Shown here: positions 24,009 through 34,841 of the stretch, in pieces
Numbering within the stretch: the first letter of the stretch is position 1
Layout: each line of letters begins with the position of its first letter
Source of the DNA: Calcarisporiella thermophila CBS 279.70
Lineage: Eukaryota; Calcarisporiellomycota
Direction: 5' to 3'
DNA: 64,000 nt
Assembly (NCBI RefSeq): GCF_041956535.1
Contig: NW_027192197.1
Span: forward strand, 135,829 to 199,828
The notes under the pieces: generated by a model
Database searches by the model: none
What the model was told of the DNA's origin: nothing
Seen by the model: only the letters and a program-made list of their open reading frames with translations
Position numbers and translations under genes: made by a program

Positions 24009-24306
24009 CGCGTAATGGCCAAACTTCAAAATAGCTAGTTAAGAGGCGTATGCGTAAGTAGATGACAACTTTGACGGATATGTTCGTTGATAGCTAACAA
24101 TCTACGACGGGTTTGAAAGCGATCGTAAGTGTATCACGCTCAAAATCAAGACCAGTATAAAGCTCTAATATTCGATATCAACTTCGTTTTCCAATTTGAA
24201 GTATATTGATGGCTTAGCTTTTTTCTTAGAGTTTCTCGTCTAATTTTTTTTTTACTGATCTCTGCTGAAGGAAACGTAAAGTGGAGGAAAGGAGGCCCGA
24301 TCTAAG
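24009..24306. promoter_or_regulatory. Bidirectional promoter of PRP40 and PPIL4
   Basis: 298 bp between the two divergent start codons, AT-rich with a T-run near 24241-24252. Both genes belong to splicing. No named site recognised. Confidence 0.6.
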
Positions 24307-25925
24307 ATGGTAAGTAAAGAATCTCAACCTAGTTGCACACCCGCCGTCTAACCAATTTTCTCTCTTTCCATGGGTGCCCATCGCCGATAGAGCGTTCTTC
24401 TTGAAACCTCAGTCGGAGACATCGTCATCGACCTCTTCACCGAGCAATGCCCTCAGACATCTCTCAATTTCCTCAAACTCTGTAAAATCAAGTACTACAA
24501 CTTCTGTGCCTTTCACAACATACAGCGAGACTTTATTGCACAAACGGGTGACCCCACTGCAACGGGAAAAGGCGGAGAATCGGTGTTCGGTGTGATCCAT
24601 GGGCCCTCTCGTAAATACTTCCCGGCGGAAATCAACCCCACCCTAAAACACCGGGCACGGGGGACAGTATCGATGGCAGTGGCACAGGATGAGGACAGCA
24701 GCGGAGGAGGAGGCGGGGTGAGCGGGTCACAATTTTTTATCACTCTGGGGGAGAATTTAGATTATCTTGACGGAAAATACACCGTGTTTGGCGAGGTTGC
24801 CGAGGGCCTCGAGACCCTTGACAAGATCAACGCCACCCTCTGCGATGACGACGGGCGCCCTTTCAGAGATCTGCGCATCAAACACACCGTTATCCTTGAC
24901 GATCCGTTCCCCGACCCACCGGGCCTAGTCATTCCCGACGCATCCCCGTTACCAACCAAGGAGATGCTCGAGACGGTAAGGCTTGCGGAGGACGAGGAGC
25001 TGGAGGAGGAGGGGATTCCGGAAGAGGAGTTGGAGAAGCGAAGGAGAGAAAGAGAGGCCAAAGCACAGGCATTGACGCTGGAGATGGTGGGAGACTTACC
25101 GTTTGCTGAGGTGAAGCCTCCTGAGAACGTCCTCTTCGTTTGCAAGCTGAATCCGGTGACGCGAGAGGAGGATCTCGAGCTGATCTTCTCGCGCTTCGGC
25201 AAGATCGATAGCTGCGAAATCATCCGGGACAAGAAAACGGGCGATTCATTATGTTATGGGTTCATTGAGTTCGATCGGAGGGAGGACTGCGAGGAAGCGT
25301 GAGTGCTAGCATGGATATTGGGCGTTGCCCTTCACTTGGCTAACCTTTTTTCGAACATACCACTGTTTTTAGTGTCTTGAGGATGCATAATGTTCTTATC
25401 GACGACCGTCGCATCCACGTCGATTTCTCACAGTCCGTGTCTAAATTGCACAAGCACTGGGTCACGAGCAAGATCAAAAAGAGCCGGGGGAACGGGGAGT
25501 CGTTTGGGGGCGAGAATCTGAGGAAAAAAACGCGGTACCGTGATGAAGACGACGATGATAGAGCATATGAACTGGTGTTTGACCATGGGGGGTCATTGGA
25601 GAAAGAAAAGCGGGGAATCACAGATGAGAGGATAGGAGAGACCCGAGAGAGCGAGCCCAGAGAGAGGAGAAGAGAGGGCGACGAGGACAAATACAGATAC
25701 GAGGGGAGGAGAGGGGAGGAAAGGCAACGAAGGGAGGAGAGGAATTATGATCGAAGACATAACGGGGAACGACGTTATGACGATAGACGTTCGCGGAGCC
25801 CCCATCGTCGTCACGGGGACCGTGACAGGGATCGGGACCGTGATCGAGGGCGAGAACCATACTCCCGAAGTCGCCGCTCTCGATCACGGTCGCGCGAACG
25901 AGACTATAGGCGGAGTCGTAGATGA
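24307..25925 (+). CDS. Nuclear cyclophilin with RRM and RS tail (PPIL4 / Cyp6 family)
   Basis: Exons 24307-24309 (ATG only), 24391-25298 and 25373-25925; 487 aa. A divergent cyclophilin domain spans about residues 1-165 ([33 protein letters not shown]). It has Asn where canonical cyclophilins have the catalytic Arg (AFHNIQRDF), as in human PPIL4, so isomerase activity may be weak. An RRM follows ([11 protein letters not shown] for RNP2, CYGFIEF for RNP1). The C-terminal 120 residues are Arg/Asp/Ser-rich with RSRSR repeats. This family couples pre-mRNA processing to RNA polymerase II. The start codon alone forms exon 1, as in NSA2. Confidence 0.95.
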
Positions 25926-26077
25926 ACTATGCAATTCATTAATTTCAGAGCAAAAAATAAACTATATAATCCTAGAGAGGAAAGCGTGAAAAAGTGATTC
26001 TCTCCATGCCGATGGAAACAATCCTTGTTTTCTAAAAGTTCTTTATTTGACAATAAAAACAAAGGGGCACTGACTTC

Positions 26078-26629
26078 TTAACATGACACCAGATTTTGTA
26101 ACGCTGCCACGAGATCCCCATTGCTCTCACGCAACTGCCGCTCTGCCTGCTGACGGGTGACTTGCATCTCCTCCATCTACCATAATAATAATTCAGTGAC
26201 ATAATTAGGAATGCACGCACAAGTTCACTTACGATAAGTGCAACATCCTCCTTGGATAGGGCTACTTTTTCTGCATCTTTTGCTCTATAAATGAAGACCC
26301 GTTATGGAATCGATCAAGTAGAATTAGGATCCAATCTTATATACTCACGGCGCAGCCCCCGTCTTTTGTTTGTCTCTTGCTTCACCCAGCATCCGCACAG
26401 CTTCTCCAAGCTTGATCTCATCCACCATATCGCGTTCCTCCTGGACATGCGCTGTCATATGCCGCATATCCTTGTTGGCCTTGGCTTTCTCTCCCTTTTG
26501 TTCCTCCTGATTCTCCTCGTTTTCATCGTCAGCATCGGGCGTCGTCTTGGTATCCTTGTCTGTCTTGGGGGGATCTTGATGCTTCTCGTCCTGAGGTGTT
26601 GATGCTGCTTTCTTTGATTTTGATGTCAT
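26078..26629 (-). CDS. HYPK homologue (NatA-associated UBA-like protein)
   Basis: Exons 26349-26629, 26233-26284 and 26078-26176; 143 aa. The acidic, Lys-rich N-terminal half is low complexity. The C-terminal 45 residues match the HYPK/NAC-alpha UBA domain: LSKEDVALIMEEMQVTRQQA, then ERQLRESNGDLVAALQNLV. The preceding helix (DEIKLGEAVRML) is equivalent to the HYPK segment that contacts the NatA N-acetyltransferase. Human and Chaetomium HYPK bind NatA at the ribosome and tune its activity. Saccharomyces lacks HYPK, so its presence here argues against a budding yeast. The convergent PPIL4 gene ends 152 bp away. Confidence 0.88.
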
Positions 26630-26929
26630 TCTGGTAGGGATTATTCTAGAGCGGGCAAAGGCCTCAAATTTGAGCAAACAAAAACCGAAATTGTGACTTC
26701 CCTCCCAATTTTATGCAGTAATCGTGTCAAGCAGACCCTCTCTTTTCTTCAGAAATGCTCAGGGAATCAAAGGCGAACCAAGGAAAATAAGGCTCAGGGA
26801 AATTTTATGAAAATGAAGGTGGTGTGGAGAAGGATATAAAGATTAGAGGAATGATTAGATAGATAATTGTGTATGAAAGTGTGAATCAGGGTAGGAAATG
26901 TATATGGATGAGTTGGTTCAAAAAATAGA
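26630..26929. other. Intergenic region
   Basis: HYPK promoter and 3' end of the next minus-strand gene; nothing else seen. Confidence 0.45.
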
Positions 26930-27802
26930 TCAAAGCCGGTCAACAATCATTGTTACAAATTCTTGCAGCACTCTCCCATCGGGATGGCTGATTCCCTGCT
27001 CGGGCAGTGTGTACGGTCTCACGTCGCTGAATTCCACCTCCAGTCGGTCCGTCAGTTCCCTCACTACCCTTCCTATGTCCCCTTGTACATCTTGCCACAG
27101 TGAGGGAACGGCCACATGGACCTCTGCGAGAAATCGGCGCATATGTGTGACAAGTTGGGCGTCAAGAGAGGCTATGATATTCGATGCATTCTTCAGTAGG
27201 CAGTCTGATAGAGACGTGGGGGGCAAGGATTGGGGCATTGTAAGAGGACACTTGGAGTGGAGGTGTGATTCCAAGGCGGGTGGGGCAAGGAGATCGAGGA
27301 GGGGCGAGTTACTGAAAAGGTGAGGGATTTGGTCGTTTATGTGGGCTGCCCATACCAACCGTTACAAGTATGTATGAAATAGAGCGAAGAACACACATTA
27401 ATCATGCATCTCGATAGCGCATTGGTGAATTAACAACATACCATTAATCCCAGCATCCACCTGAGCCCTCAAGATGTCCACGTCCAAATCGGTTTCAACC
27501 GTGTTCCACCCATTGTCTTCTCGCCATTTGACGCGTACTGCTTGTCTGAAGCTGGATGCGATATTGGACGCTGCACGATCAAAAACAGGTTCAAGGAGGT
27601 CGTTGTAGTGGTGTGAGAGATAGACGGCCAACTGATGCGTGTCGATAGAGGGACCGGGCAAATTAGACATGGGCCTGTCGGCTAGAAGAATATGCTGTGT
27701 GGGGACGGGTGCGGATGTTGTAAGGGAGAGAATCGCAAAGAACAAAAGGAGAAGACTGAGGGTCGTGCTCTTACTGCACACGACCCCATCCGTTGAAGTC
27801 AT
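26930..27802 (-). CDS. Secreted protein of unknown function
   Basis: Exons 27442-27802 and 26930-27345, 258 aa. The N-terminus MTSTDGVVCSKSTTLSLLLL runs into a hydrophobic core ending LSLTTSAPVP, a convincing signal peptide. The mature part is helical-looking and mostly lacks Cys, with potential amphipathic segments (LAVYLSHHYNDLLEPVF, VTHMRRFLAEVHVAVPSLW) and acidic patches. I recognise no domain. The reading frame could extend upstream to 27922 but begins there with GTG, so ATG 27802 was preferred. The splice (GGN|CAH context) keeps the frame and is supported by consensus donor and acceptor. It could be a surface or lipid-associated protein; function cannot be assigned. Confidence 0.65.
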
Positions 27803-28069
27803 GGATGCTGCGGGGGGCAATAGGCGGCAATCAGGGTTGGATGGAATGAAGGGCTTGTTCAAACTGAGGGAAGGAATGGGAGAGTAGCCTTTGATTGAAT
27901 TAACGGAAAAGGCCGTTATCACTAGGCAATTAGAGGGGGCTAGTGTTAATTTATGATGATCTACACCTTTACATCAACGGGAGAGATCGGCTTTTTGATC
28001 AGGGTGACTGGCACCAAACCAGTTTGGCAATCATTGAAATTGTTTTCTATTTATTCCCTCGATCAATAT
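27803..28069. other. Intergenic region
   Basis: Promoter of the secreted-protein gene and 3' end of the flavin-reductase fusion; nothing else seen. Confidence 0.4.
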
Positions 28070-29559
28070 TTACAAATCCAACTCGCCCTCATTTAAGCTG
28101 CTTGGCAGAGGCTTCAAGTCGGGCTCAACGAACCTAAGAAACACGGCCCATTGCATGAGTGATTTACACCAACTTGGGACAAGCACTGCATCACACTTAC
28201 TCTTGCCTCGACCTCTCGCTTCTCAGGACGTCTTGGCTAAAGTACTGGTGGATGTATTTTCGGTCTGCAAGGTTCGGGTGCCGCCTCATGAACTCAAAGA
28301 AGTTGTCGACCTCCTCATCGCCTAGCCGCCGTTTGTCCGCCTGCACCGCCAGGTCTATGATATGGATGAAAAAGCTGGTGATGGTTTCGTGGTATGGATG
28401 GGAAAGGTGTGGGTTGCGCGCGTTGTACTTGCGGATCCCCTCTCTAATAGCAGCCAAAGTAGATCCATTAAAATCATATCTCCGTGCATGAAGCCAGAGC
28501 ACAAGAAAAGAAACTAAAGAGAGTTTGGCAGGCAGCATTACTTGATTAAAGGAGAGGCCACTTGCTTGCCTCTTGACCGGATATAGTTCCACGCCATCCG
28601 CACATGGGCACGATGCGACCATTCGCGGGGATCAAGGGTCTGCTCCTCAAACGCCTGCATGAAAACCTCCTCCCCGATGCTCCTATACGTCCGCTCATAG
28701 TAGAGCAGCGGCTTTGCCTCCTCCACCACGCCCATCCTGCCCCCCACTCCGTGTTCCACCTTTTCGACTTCGCCGATCCAAAGCTCATGGTCGCCCACCT
28801 GCAAAACACCCTCTGCCTTGCACACCATGGCGCCAACCGCGCCCATAAGCACGGGAATACCGTGGTCGGTGAGGTGGTGAGGGATGTTCACGAAGGGGTC
28901 CGTGGATGAGGGCGAAGAGAATGTGATGCTGTGTTGAATTTGTTCGCTGGAAAGCACGTGCAACACAAAGCGGTTCGCAGCATGGAGCACTTCGGATGCA
29001 CGAGAGGGTAGGCGTATACTAAACGCCACGAGCGGGCGTGGATGAAGCGCGATACTGGTGAATGAACTGACGGTAATTCCGCGGCGCTCTGACGGGTTGT
29101 GAGGGTTGGAGGTGGTTACGACAGCCACTGTATCCACAAATCGTCAACGAGGTCTTGATGAATACGAAAAACCCGAGCAAGCATCCTTACCAGGTTGCGG
29201 GACTTTGCGCATTATTTTTCGAACTTCTTCTGCCGTCCCCTTGTTTCCTTCTCTCGACAGATTCTCTCTAGCCACATTCCCAAGGCCTGTAAAGAATTTC
29301 ATAAATTTAGTGATTCTAGGGTTGATCTTTTAGCTACCCATAAGTCCATACTCTCTTCTCCATGGTGTGCTACCTCTCCGGAAAATCCTAGCTTTTGCAT
29401 TCGGAACGGCGTTTTTACCACAGCCCCGATTTTAGCGATACTGGGAGGCCCATCTTTGGGTTTAAGACCGGGTATATTCTGGGCTACCCCTCGTAAAGCA
29501 ATAGCGGTCCGCTGTGCGTCTTTGAGCCGTAGTAGTAGCCGTTGGCCAATGGTTGCCAT
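28070..29559 (-). CDS. Flavin reductase-like FMN-binding protein fused to a YHETIT-type C-terminal domain
   Basis: Exons 29352-29559, 29191-29286, 28542-29127, 28201-28479 and 28070-28133; 410 aa. The N-terminus (MATIGQRLLLRLKDAQRTAI) is basic, Ser/Thr-containing and acid-poor, like a mitochondrial presequence. Residues about 90-255 form a flavin-reductase split barrel: VRKIMRKVPQPVAVVTTSNP, RRGITVSSFTSIALHPRPLV. From about residue 262 comes a second helical domain with REWSHRAHVRMAWNYIR and HPYHETITSFFIH. I recall its pattern (HxAHLRxAWxYLR, then KYHETIT) from stand-alone bacterial proteins of unknown function. The protein should bind FMN and reduce it, or a bound substrate, using NAD(P)H. 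The exon 1/2 junction is the least certain. Confidence 0.75.
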
Positions 29560-29779
29560 GAACAAAGTAATTTATATAATATTAGTTTCGGTGAGTCGAT
29601 TCGATGGAGAGGGGATTGTGAAGGGAGTGCTGCGCACAAACAGTCACGACGGCCTTGTCCATTACGGAAAGATCCAAAACGAATCCTATTCACGGTCACC
29701 TTTACAACAAGGAATAAACTTACAAATGCAAAACCAATTAAAAAAGACATCTAGAAGAAATGCTTTATCTATATCTCTG

Positions 29780-31696
29780 TCAAATTAAATAGGGAGAGTC
29801 AATAAATGCAAAGCCAGCAGCAACGCCACCTTCGTTTATATTTCTTGGCTTTGTTCTCAGCAAATGGCCACCGGCAAAGTTGGCCTTTTCTATCGCCTCT
29901 CCTTCTCCTCCTCCTTCTCCTCCTTTTCCTCCTCCCTCGGTTCCAATGAATACACCATAAATGCCCAGCTCGCTCACGATCTCACCTGCCAGTGCGATAC
30001 CCCCCTCTCTTAATAAAAGGTTTCGTGCTCCGGTCGGCGGTACAATCAAGTCCATCAGTATGTGTGCACGGCGCCCCTCGGGTGAGAGCTTGGAAAGAGC
30101 AGCTGGGATATCTTTTCCATAGATGTTGTGGCCTCCACCCTCTCGTTGTGGCTTCATAACAAATTTCTCGGGGGTGCGCATCGCCGCTTCTTGGGCGGCA
30201 ATGCCCTCTGGGGTGGAGTCGAGAGGATAGAGACCCGCGAACGTTGATCGGAGCTGCGCGCACTCATCAGCATTATATCCAAGACTATGGTTGAAAGATT
30301 TCCGTAAGCCATTCATCCAGTGAAAAGCAAAGTAGAACCGTCCAAAAAGGGGACTTACGCTTCAAGTCGGCCGGGCATAGCGAGTACCTGTTGTACTTTT
30401 TTCGAACCCACCAATTGATATGCTACGGTTGGACACTTGATTGCTTTGGAACGCTCTATTGTCAGGCGAGCACTCCATTCGATCTCCGAGATATATTCTT
30501 TTGGATCATATCCAGCTCGGAAATAAGCAACGGCAACCTCATATCCATCACTAGGTCAAAATAGGTTCGTCAATAAAAAAACAATCAAAAAAACATGCAT
30601 CGGGAGGGGTGAAGGGAGTCGACATTTACATTCTTAGCACCTTGCTTGCTTTGTCCAGTTCGCCACGCTCTCCAATATCAGTTAATGTTCGCCGAATAAG
30701 TAGGATGTTATATCTAGTTTGGATAAAATAAAATTGAAAACTATTCAGTGATAAATGATTGCAGCTCTGTCGCGAAGAATATTACCTTTCCAATAGGGTA
30801 TATTCTGCCCATCGCTGATCGAACGCATTTCTTTCACCTGGTTGGACGATGATCATCGCTACCGCACTTTGATTCAACAGAGGATTAGCTAACATCAACC
30901 CAAGATGAAACGCAATATAGAACTTACTTTTTTACACCATATATTTCATGAGATAGCGCAATTCCTTTGGCCAGTGAATTGAGGGCTTCGTTCTTAGGTA
31001 GTGCGGTGGAGTCAATGGCTTGCTGCGAGTTTTTGTCGAGGAAAAAGCCGGTCGTTTGATGGAGATATCGATGCAACTCGCCAGTAAGAGTGGAAAGACT
31101 GCCGAAGCTGGAGGCAATCGTGTTGAATTCCACTTGTCGAATGGCCAGATCACCTGTCTCTTGTTGTGTATGAAGGAGGTAGTCACAACGGTGGAAGCCA
31201 AATGAAATAGGCTTTAAAAGAAAGCACAAAAGCACTCAATCGTTTGGCACAAGATTATGCAACTTAGCCGTTACTTACTTGGGCGATCCCTTCCTTCCTC
31301 ACCTGGCAATAAATGTCATAGAGTTGTTTCATGAAATCGTCGACGGTTGAAAGACTATGAAATCCAAGATTATAATCCTACACTTCTAACTTCGAATTAT
31401 ATCGCCGAAGCTCACCTTTCCATGACTTCTCTCAGGAAATTTTCATCGGTTGCGCACCGATGAATCAGCCTATTGAATAATGGCTGCACCGCAACAGCCC
31501 GCTCGAAACAGTGGCGGGGAAATGGAGATGGAAAAAGAGCAACTGGGGCGTGAGTCACATACGCGTCTGATGAATTTGCATTCGAGGCCGAGGGGCGAAT
31601 GACAAGGCCGCGTCCGAGTGCAAAATCGACGGCCAGATCGCGGAGCTGTTTGAGTTGTTTGGGAGGAAGCTGAGGCGGATAGTCGGGGAGAACCAT
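29780..31696 (-). CDS. Glutathione synthetase (eukaryotic type)
   Basis: Seven exons: 31416-31696, 31279-31354, 30928-31211, 30786-30866, 30630-30713, 30359-30550 and 29780-30284; 500 aa. It joins gamma-glutamylcysteine and glycine with ATP in the cytosol. Signatures are HRCDYLL and VEFNTIASSFGSL near the substrate site, the ATP-grasp motif FVMKPQREGGGHNIYGKDI, the dimer/substrate segment RSTFAGLYPLD, and the C-terminal GHLLRTK with alanine-rich loop GGVAAGFAFIDSPY. All match the eukaryotic MGS family in order. One loop is Gly/Glu-expanded (TEGGGKGGEGGGEGE) in place of the short lid-proximal loop of human enzyme. A TATATAAA box at 31739-31746 lies 43 bp upstream of the ATG. Confidence 0.96.
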
Positions 31697-31875
31697 TTAG
31701 GATTGTATTGGATGAATTAGCAACTTGATCGAGGCACTTTTATATAGAAAATGGAAAATATAAGAATGGGACGGTTGAAGAGCAATAGTTTTAGATGTCA
31801 ATCATTAGTCAGCGCGGTGTTGTAATAATCTGACTGCATCCTTTCTACCTAATTTTGCTCTGGTCGTACGAAAAT

Positions 31876-32121
31876 CTATGTATTCATGCCTATTTTCCGA
31901 GCTAGAGGACCTTTCTCAAAGTCCATGTACATTCTCTCGTCCTGTAAACGAAAGGCGCCTTGTAGCCACCGAAGAGGAACCAAAACCGTCATTAGTATCT
32001 TAAGAGGCTTCGGACCTATTTCTCTTTCGGATCCCCATCGCAAAAATACCCCGAAATAGCATGCCAGATAGGACACGGTAGACTTGATTCCAAAGCGAGT
32101 CTCTACGATGGCTCGTAATTG
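31876..32121 (-). pseudogene. Orphan terminal-exon-like coding fragment
   Basis: An open stretch of 81 codons ends in TAG (31876-31878) and is preceded by an acceptor-like tag at 32122-32124, but no ATG or upstream exon can be found before the SDR gene ends at 32346. The peptide is not random-looking: a hydrophobic stretch (STVSYLACYFGVFLRWG) and a charged ending (DERMYMDFEKGPLARK). I do not recognise the family. It may be the last exon of a gene whose 5' part was lost, or a short gene with an unusual start. It sits in the GSS promoter region. Confidence 0.3.
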
Positions 32122-32345
32122 CTACTATTCTCAGAAGAGTACTTGGATACTTCAAAACTATGGATTCACGAGGTCCATAACTAATAGATACTTGCAAAAA
32201 GGATGGATAGTCTCGTTGTTTTTTATTATTTTGTTATTAAATCCAGTACTAAAACAAAAATTGCAAAGAAAATAAAATAGCGTTTATGACACAAACTCCA
32301 TCAGCCAACATTTGTTTATCAGAAATGATCAAGGCGTGTATACTC

Positions 32346-33257
32346 TCAAAATATTTCCGAGGATGGGCGGATGTCCAGTTCATGAGTCCATACGCTCTTG
32401 TCCTGCTGGTAGAGATGGAAATAGGTCTCGGCTATCTTGTCCGGGTTCAACATTTTCCCATCCTCCAGGTTGGTCATTGACTTGGTGCTATCATTTCAAG
32501 CTCGTTAATCACTCATCATCCTATAACAAAGCTGGTCCTGTAACTTACCGGTCACTGCGAATAATACCATCGACAATGACGTGACTAATATGGATTCCTT
32601 GCGGTTGGAATTCACGGGCAAGCGATTGCACTAGGGCCCGAAGGCCGAACTTGCCGGTCGAGAGAGTAGCAAATCTAAACATGGATGAAGTGATCAATAC
32701 AGCGGATCAGGTAGAAGCGTTAAAAGAGGATTCGTTGTACTTTGCTGAGCCCCTCAGAGAAGCAGTGGCCCCCGTGAAAAGCAGAGTCCCTTTATTGTTC
32801 TTCAGCATTCGCGGAATGAGCTGTTGCGAAAACAAAAGCGCTCCCAAACTAATAAAAAAAAAGACCTGAGTCAGCTCTCGTGCTCTTAGTTCTTGGAGTT
32901 CTTCTCTCATCATTACCAGTTCACCTTCCAAACATTAGTGAATTTCTCGGGGTCAATTTCCAAAATGCTCTCTCTGCTAAAACCTCCTGCATTATAAATT
33001 CCCACTTCCCATGCCGCTGAGGACCCGTATTTTTGCTCAATTTGCTCGAATGCATTTTTCACGGATTCCGGTGAGGTGATGTCGCACTGGAACGATGCGG
33101 CATTCCCCCCTTGTTTCGTGATGTCGGACTGTAGCTGGGTGAGGAAATCTTGGTTGCGAGCAAGCATAGCGACAGAAAGATTCTGGCTGGCAAATTTGCG
33201 AGCAAGTGACGCGCCAAGGCCAGGACCAACGCCAACGATAACGGCTAATTTCGACAT
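32346..33257 (-). CDS. Short-chain dehydrogenase/reductase with Phe at the catalytic Tyr position
   Basis: Exons 32917-33257, 32741-32848, 32549-32674 and 32346-32487; 238 aa. A Rossmann nucleotide-binding start (LAVIVGVGPGLGASLARKFA, GxGxGxG-like) is followed by FQCDITSPESV and the NAG motif (YNAGGF). The active-site region reads GATASLRGSAKFATLSTGKF. The canonical SDR YxxxK thus appears as FxxxxxxK spacing with Phe in the usual Tyr zone, while Lys is kept. The C-terminal HISHVIVDGIIRSD is typical of a fungal/bacterial SDR subgroup that I recall sharing this Phe. Substrate unknown. A TATAAAA box at 33319-33325 lies about 65 bp upstream of the ATG. Four exons, all GT-AG. Confidence 0.88.
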
Positions 33258-33318
33258 TGTGATGGGTGAAAAAAAGTGACGTGGAGAACGCTCGGTGGGA
33301 AAGTACTGGGCTCGCGTC

Positions 33319-33325
33319 TTTTATA
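33319..33325 (-). promoter_or_regulatory. TATA box of the SDR gene
   Basis: TATAAAA on the minus strand, 62-68 bp upstream of the SDR start codon at 33257. Confidence 0.6.
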
Positions 33326-33812
33326 CCACCTCATTTGCCACTATTTGACTGTACTTTTTCCCCCGCCACAGGGCTGTTGATTAGTCAAGGATTTCGAAAT
33401 CGGGAGGCTTCGAAGGCATTAGAAATCGTATTCGTGTGATCTACAATTGCTTAGTAAATTTTAGGAGCTATTGGTTTTTTTCATGACTTCCCTCAATATT
33501 CCTTTATCCGCTCGTTTGACACCAACATGTCATCTCGCCTTATACTCTCGTAATTAGACTCTCCCATCCCTACCACACGTCATTTGAGCGCCCGTGCAGG
33601 CATATGTCATTGGGGAATATTAAGCAATTATATCACTTTGAATATCGTATATATCCCGTATGCAGGCGGGAGTGGGGGAGTCCAAAGTTTGATCGACGCC
33701 TTTGACATAATGCTGCATAGATAGAGCAGGCAATTTAATATAAATTGCAAACGCGAAGAACACTTCGCGCTATTTCTTCATCCATCTTTACTTTTTCTCA
33801 AAGAAACTCAAA
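33326..33812. other. Divergent intergenic region between SDR and a surface-protein gene
   Basis: No exon. A TATAAA at 33739-33744 on the plus strand, 69 bp before the next start codon, is the likely core promoter of the 33813 gene. Confidence 0.5.
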
Positions 33813-34424
33813 ATGCTTTCATTTCTTCGACATGTACACTTTGCATTAGGGTTCGTTTGTCTAGTTGGCCTGCTGGTCAGCGCAGGAAATGCAAAGGAGA
33901 CCCTGGCTGTGTCCACCACAGGTATATGAAGAGCCTTTTGTGCTCGCCTGCAAATGTCACAAAACCATTCTTAACTTTGGTCACATGCAGGACATAGAAT
34001 CGAGAAGCGCCATGGCCATTTTTCCTCGGCCAAAGAGTCCAAGCACGAGAGCGAGCAGAAGAAGCCGGAGAAAGTGCGGGGCGGCAAGCACAAGGAGGTG
34101 GTCAGAAAGAAGATCAAGAGCAAACCTCACCATTCGTTGTTGATGTCAAGTCACCAGCGCGAGGTGACCGTGTCAACGCGAGCGGGAACAACGATTCCCA
34201 CCTCCAGCTTACCCTCCACCCTCCCGTCCACACCGGCTCCCAACCTTGCGCAGGCCTCTAGCACTGGCGTCGGGCCCTCTTCGCCCGGCTCCCAGGCCGG
34301 GAAGAGCCAGGACCCGCAGCGGACCCAGACGCTTTTCGAGTCCGGGGCCGCGCGGCTGCGCCCCGCCGTTGTTTTATTGCTGGCGCTTGTCAGCACCGCA
34401 GTCATCGAACGGCTCCCGTTGTAG
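33813..34424 (+). CDS. Secreted, GPI-type basic/Ser-Thr-rich surface protein
   Basis: Exons 33813-33921 and 33991-34424, 180 aa. Signal peptide MLSFLRHVHFALGFVCLVG is followed by a dibasic EKR site that fits Kex2 processing. A strongly Lys/Glu/His-rich segment (SAKESKHESEQKKPEKV) leads into a Ser/Thr/Pro-rich stretch. The last 25 residues form a hydrophobic tail (RLRPAVVLLLALVSTAVIE), consistent with a GPI-attachment signal. No enzymatic domain. It was probably O-mannosylated and wall-linked. It neighbours a second Ser/Thr-rich gene on the same strand, 418 bp downstream, but shares only composition with it. Confidence 0.72.
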
Positions 34425-34841
34425 TTGGTGAGCGGGGGGAAGCATAGCAAGCGCTGATAATTATAAAACCGAGAGCTCAGGCTTATATTAGCTTTAGACC
34501 AAATAATTTTATTTTGGAACATGACCCGTGGAGTTGCGGCCGAACTTATCGATGACCGAGCACAACCCACAAAAATTGCTCTCCGCCGTTTTCCATTGGA
34601 AATCTCGCGGGGGGCCTCATCAGCTTCGCGGTGGAGCCCGGGGCACTGATCAGCACCGACAGCAATTGCACCTTCATTTCCGGATGCGGGCTCATTTTCA
34701 TTTTGCATCCTATAAATAACGCCGGCCTCCCCTAAACCAAATCCGCCTTGCATCTTGCTTTCCCCCCTTCTCTCTGTTTCCCTCGGTTTCTCTTCCATCC
34801 TAGTACTTTTGTAGCTAATCCTAATCCTTGCGTCCCCCAAC
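34425..34841. promoter_or_regulatory. Promoter region of the 34842 gene
   Basis: A TATAAA at 34711-34716 precedes a pyrimidine-rich leader (about 34744-34800) and the ATG at 34842. Confidence 0.5.

Noticed and set aside
24762-25232. Antisense open frame opposite PPIL4
   Set aside because: Falls wholly within the conserved cyclophilin-RRM coding sequence; no independent evidence.
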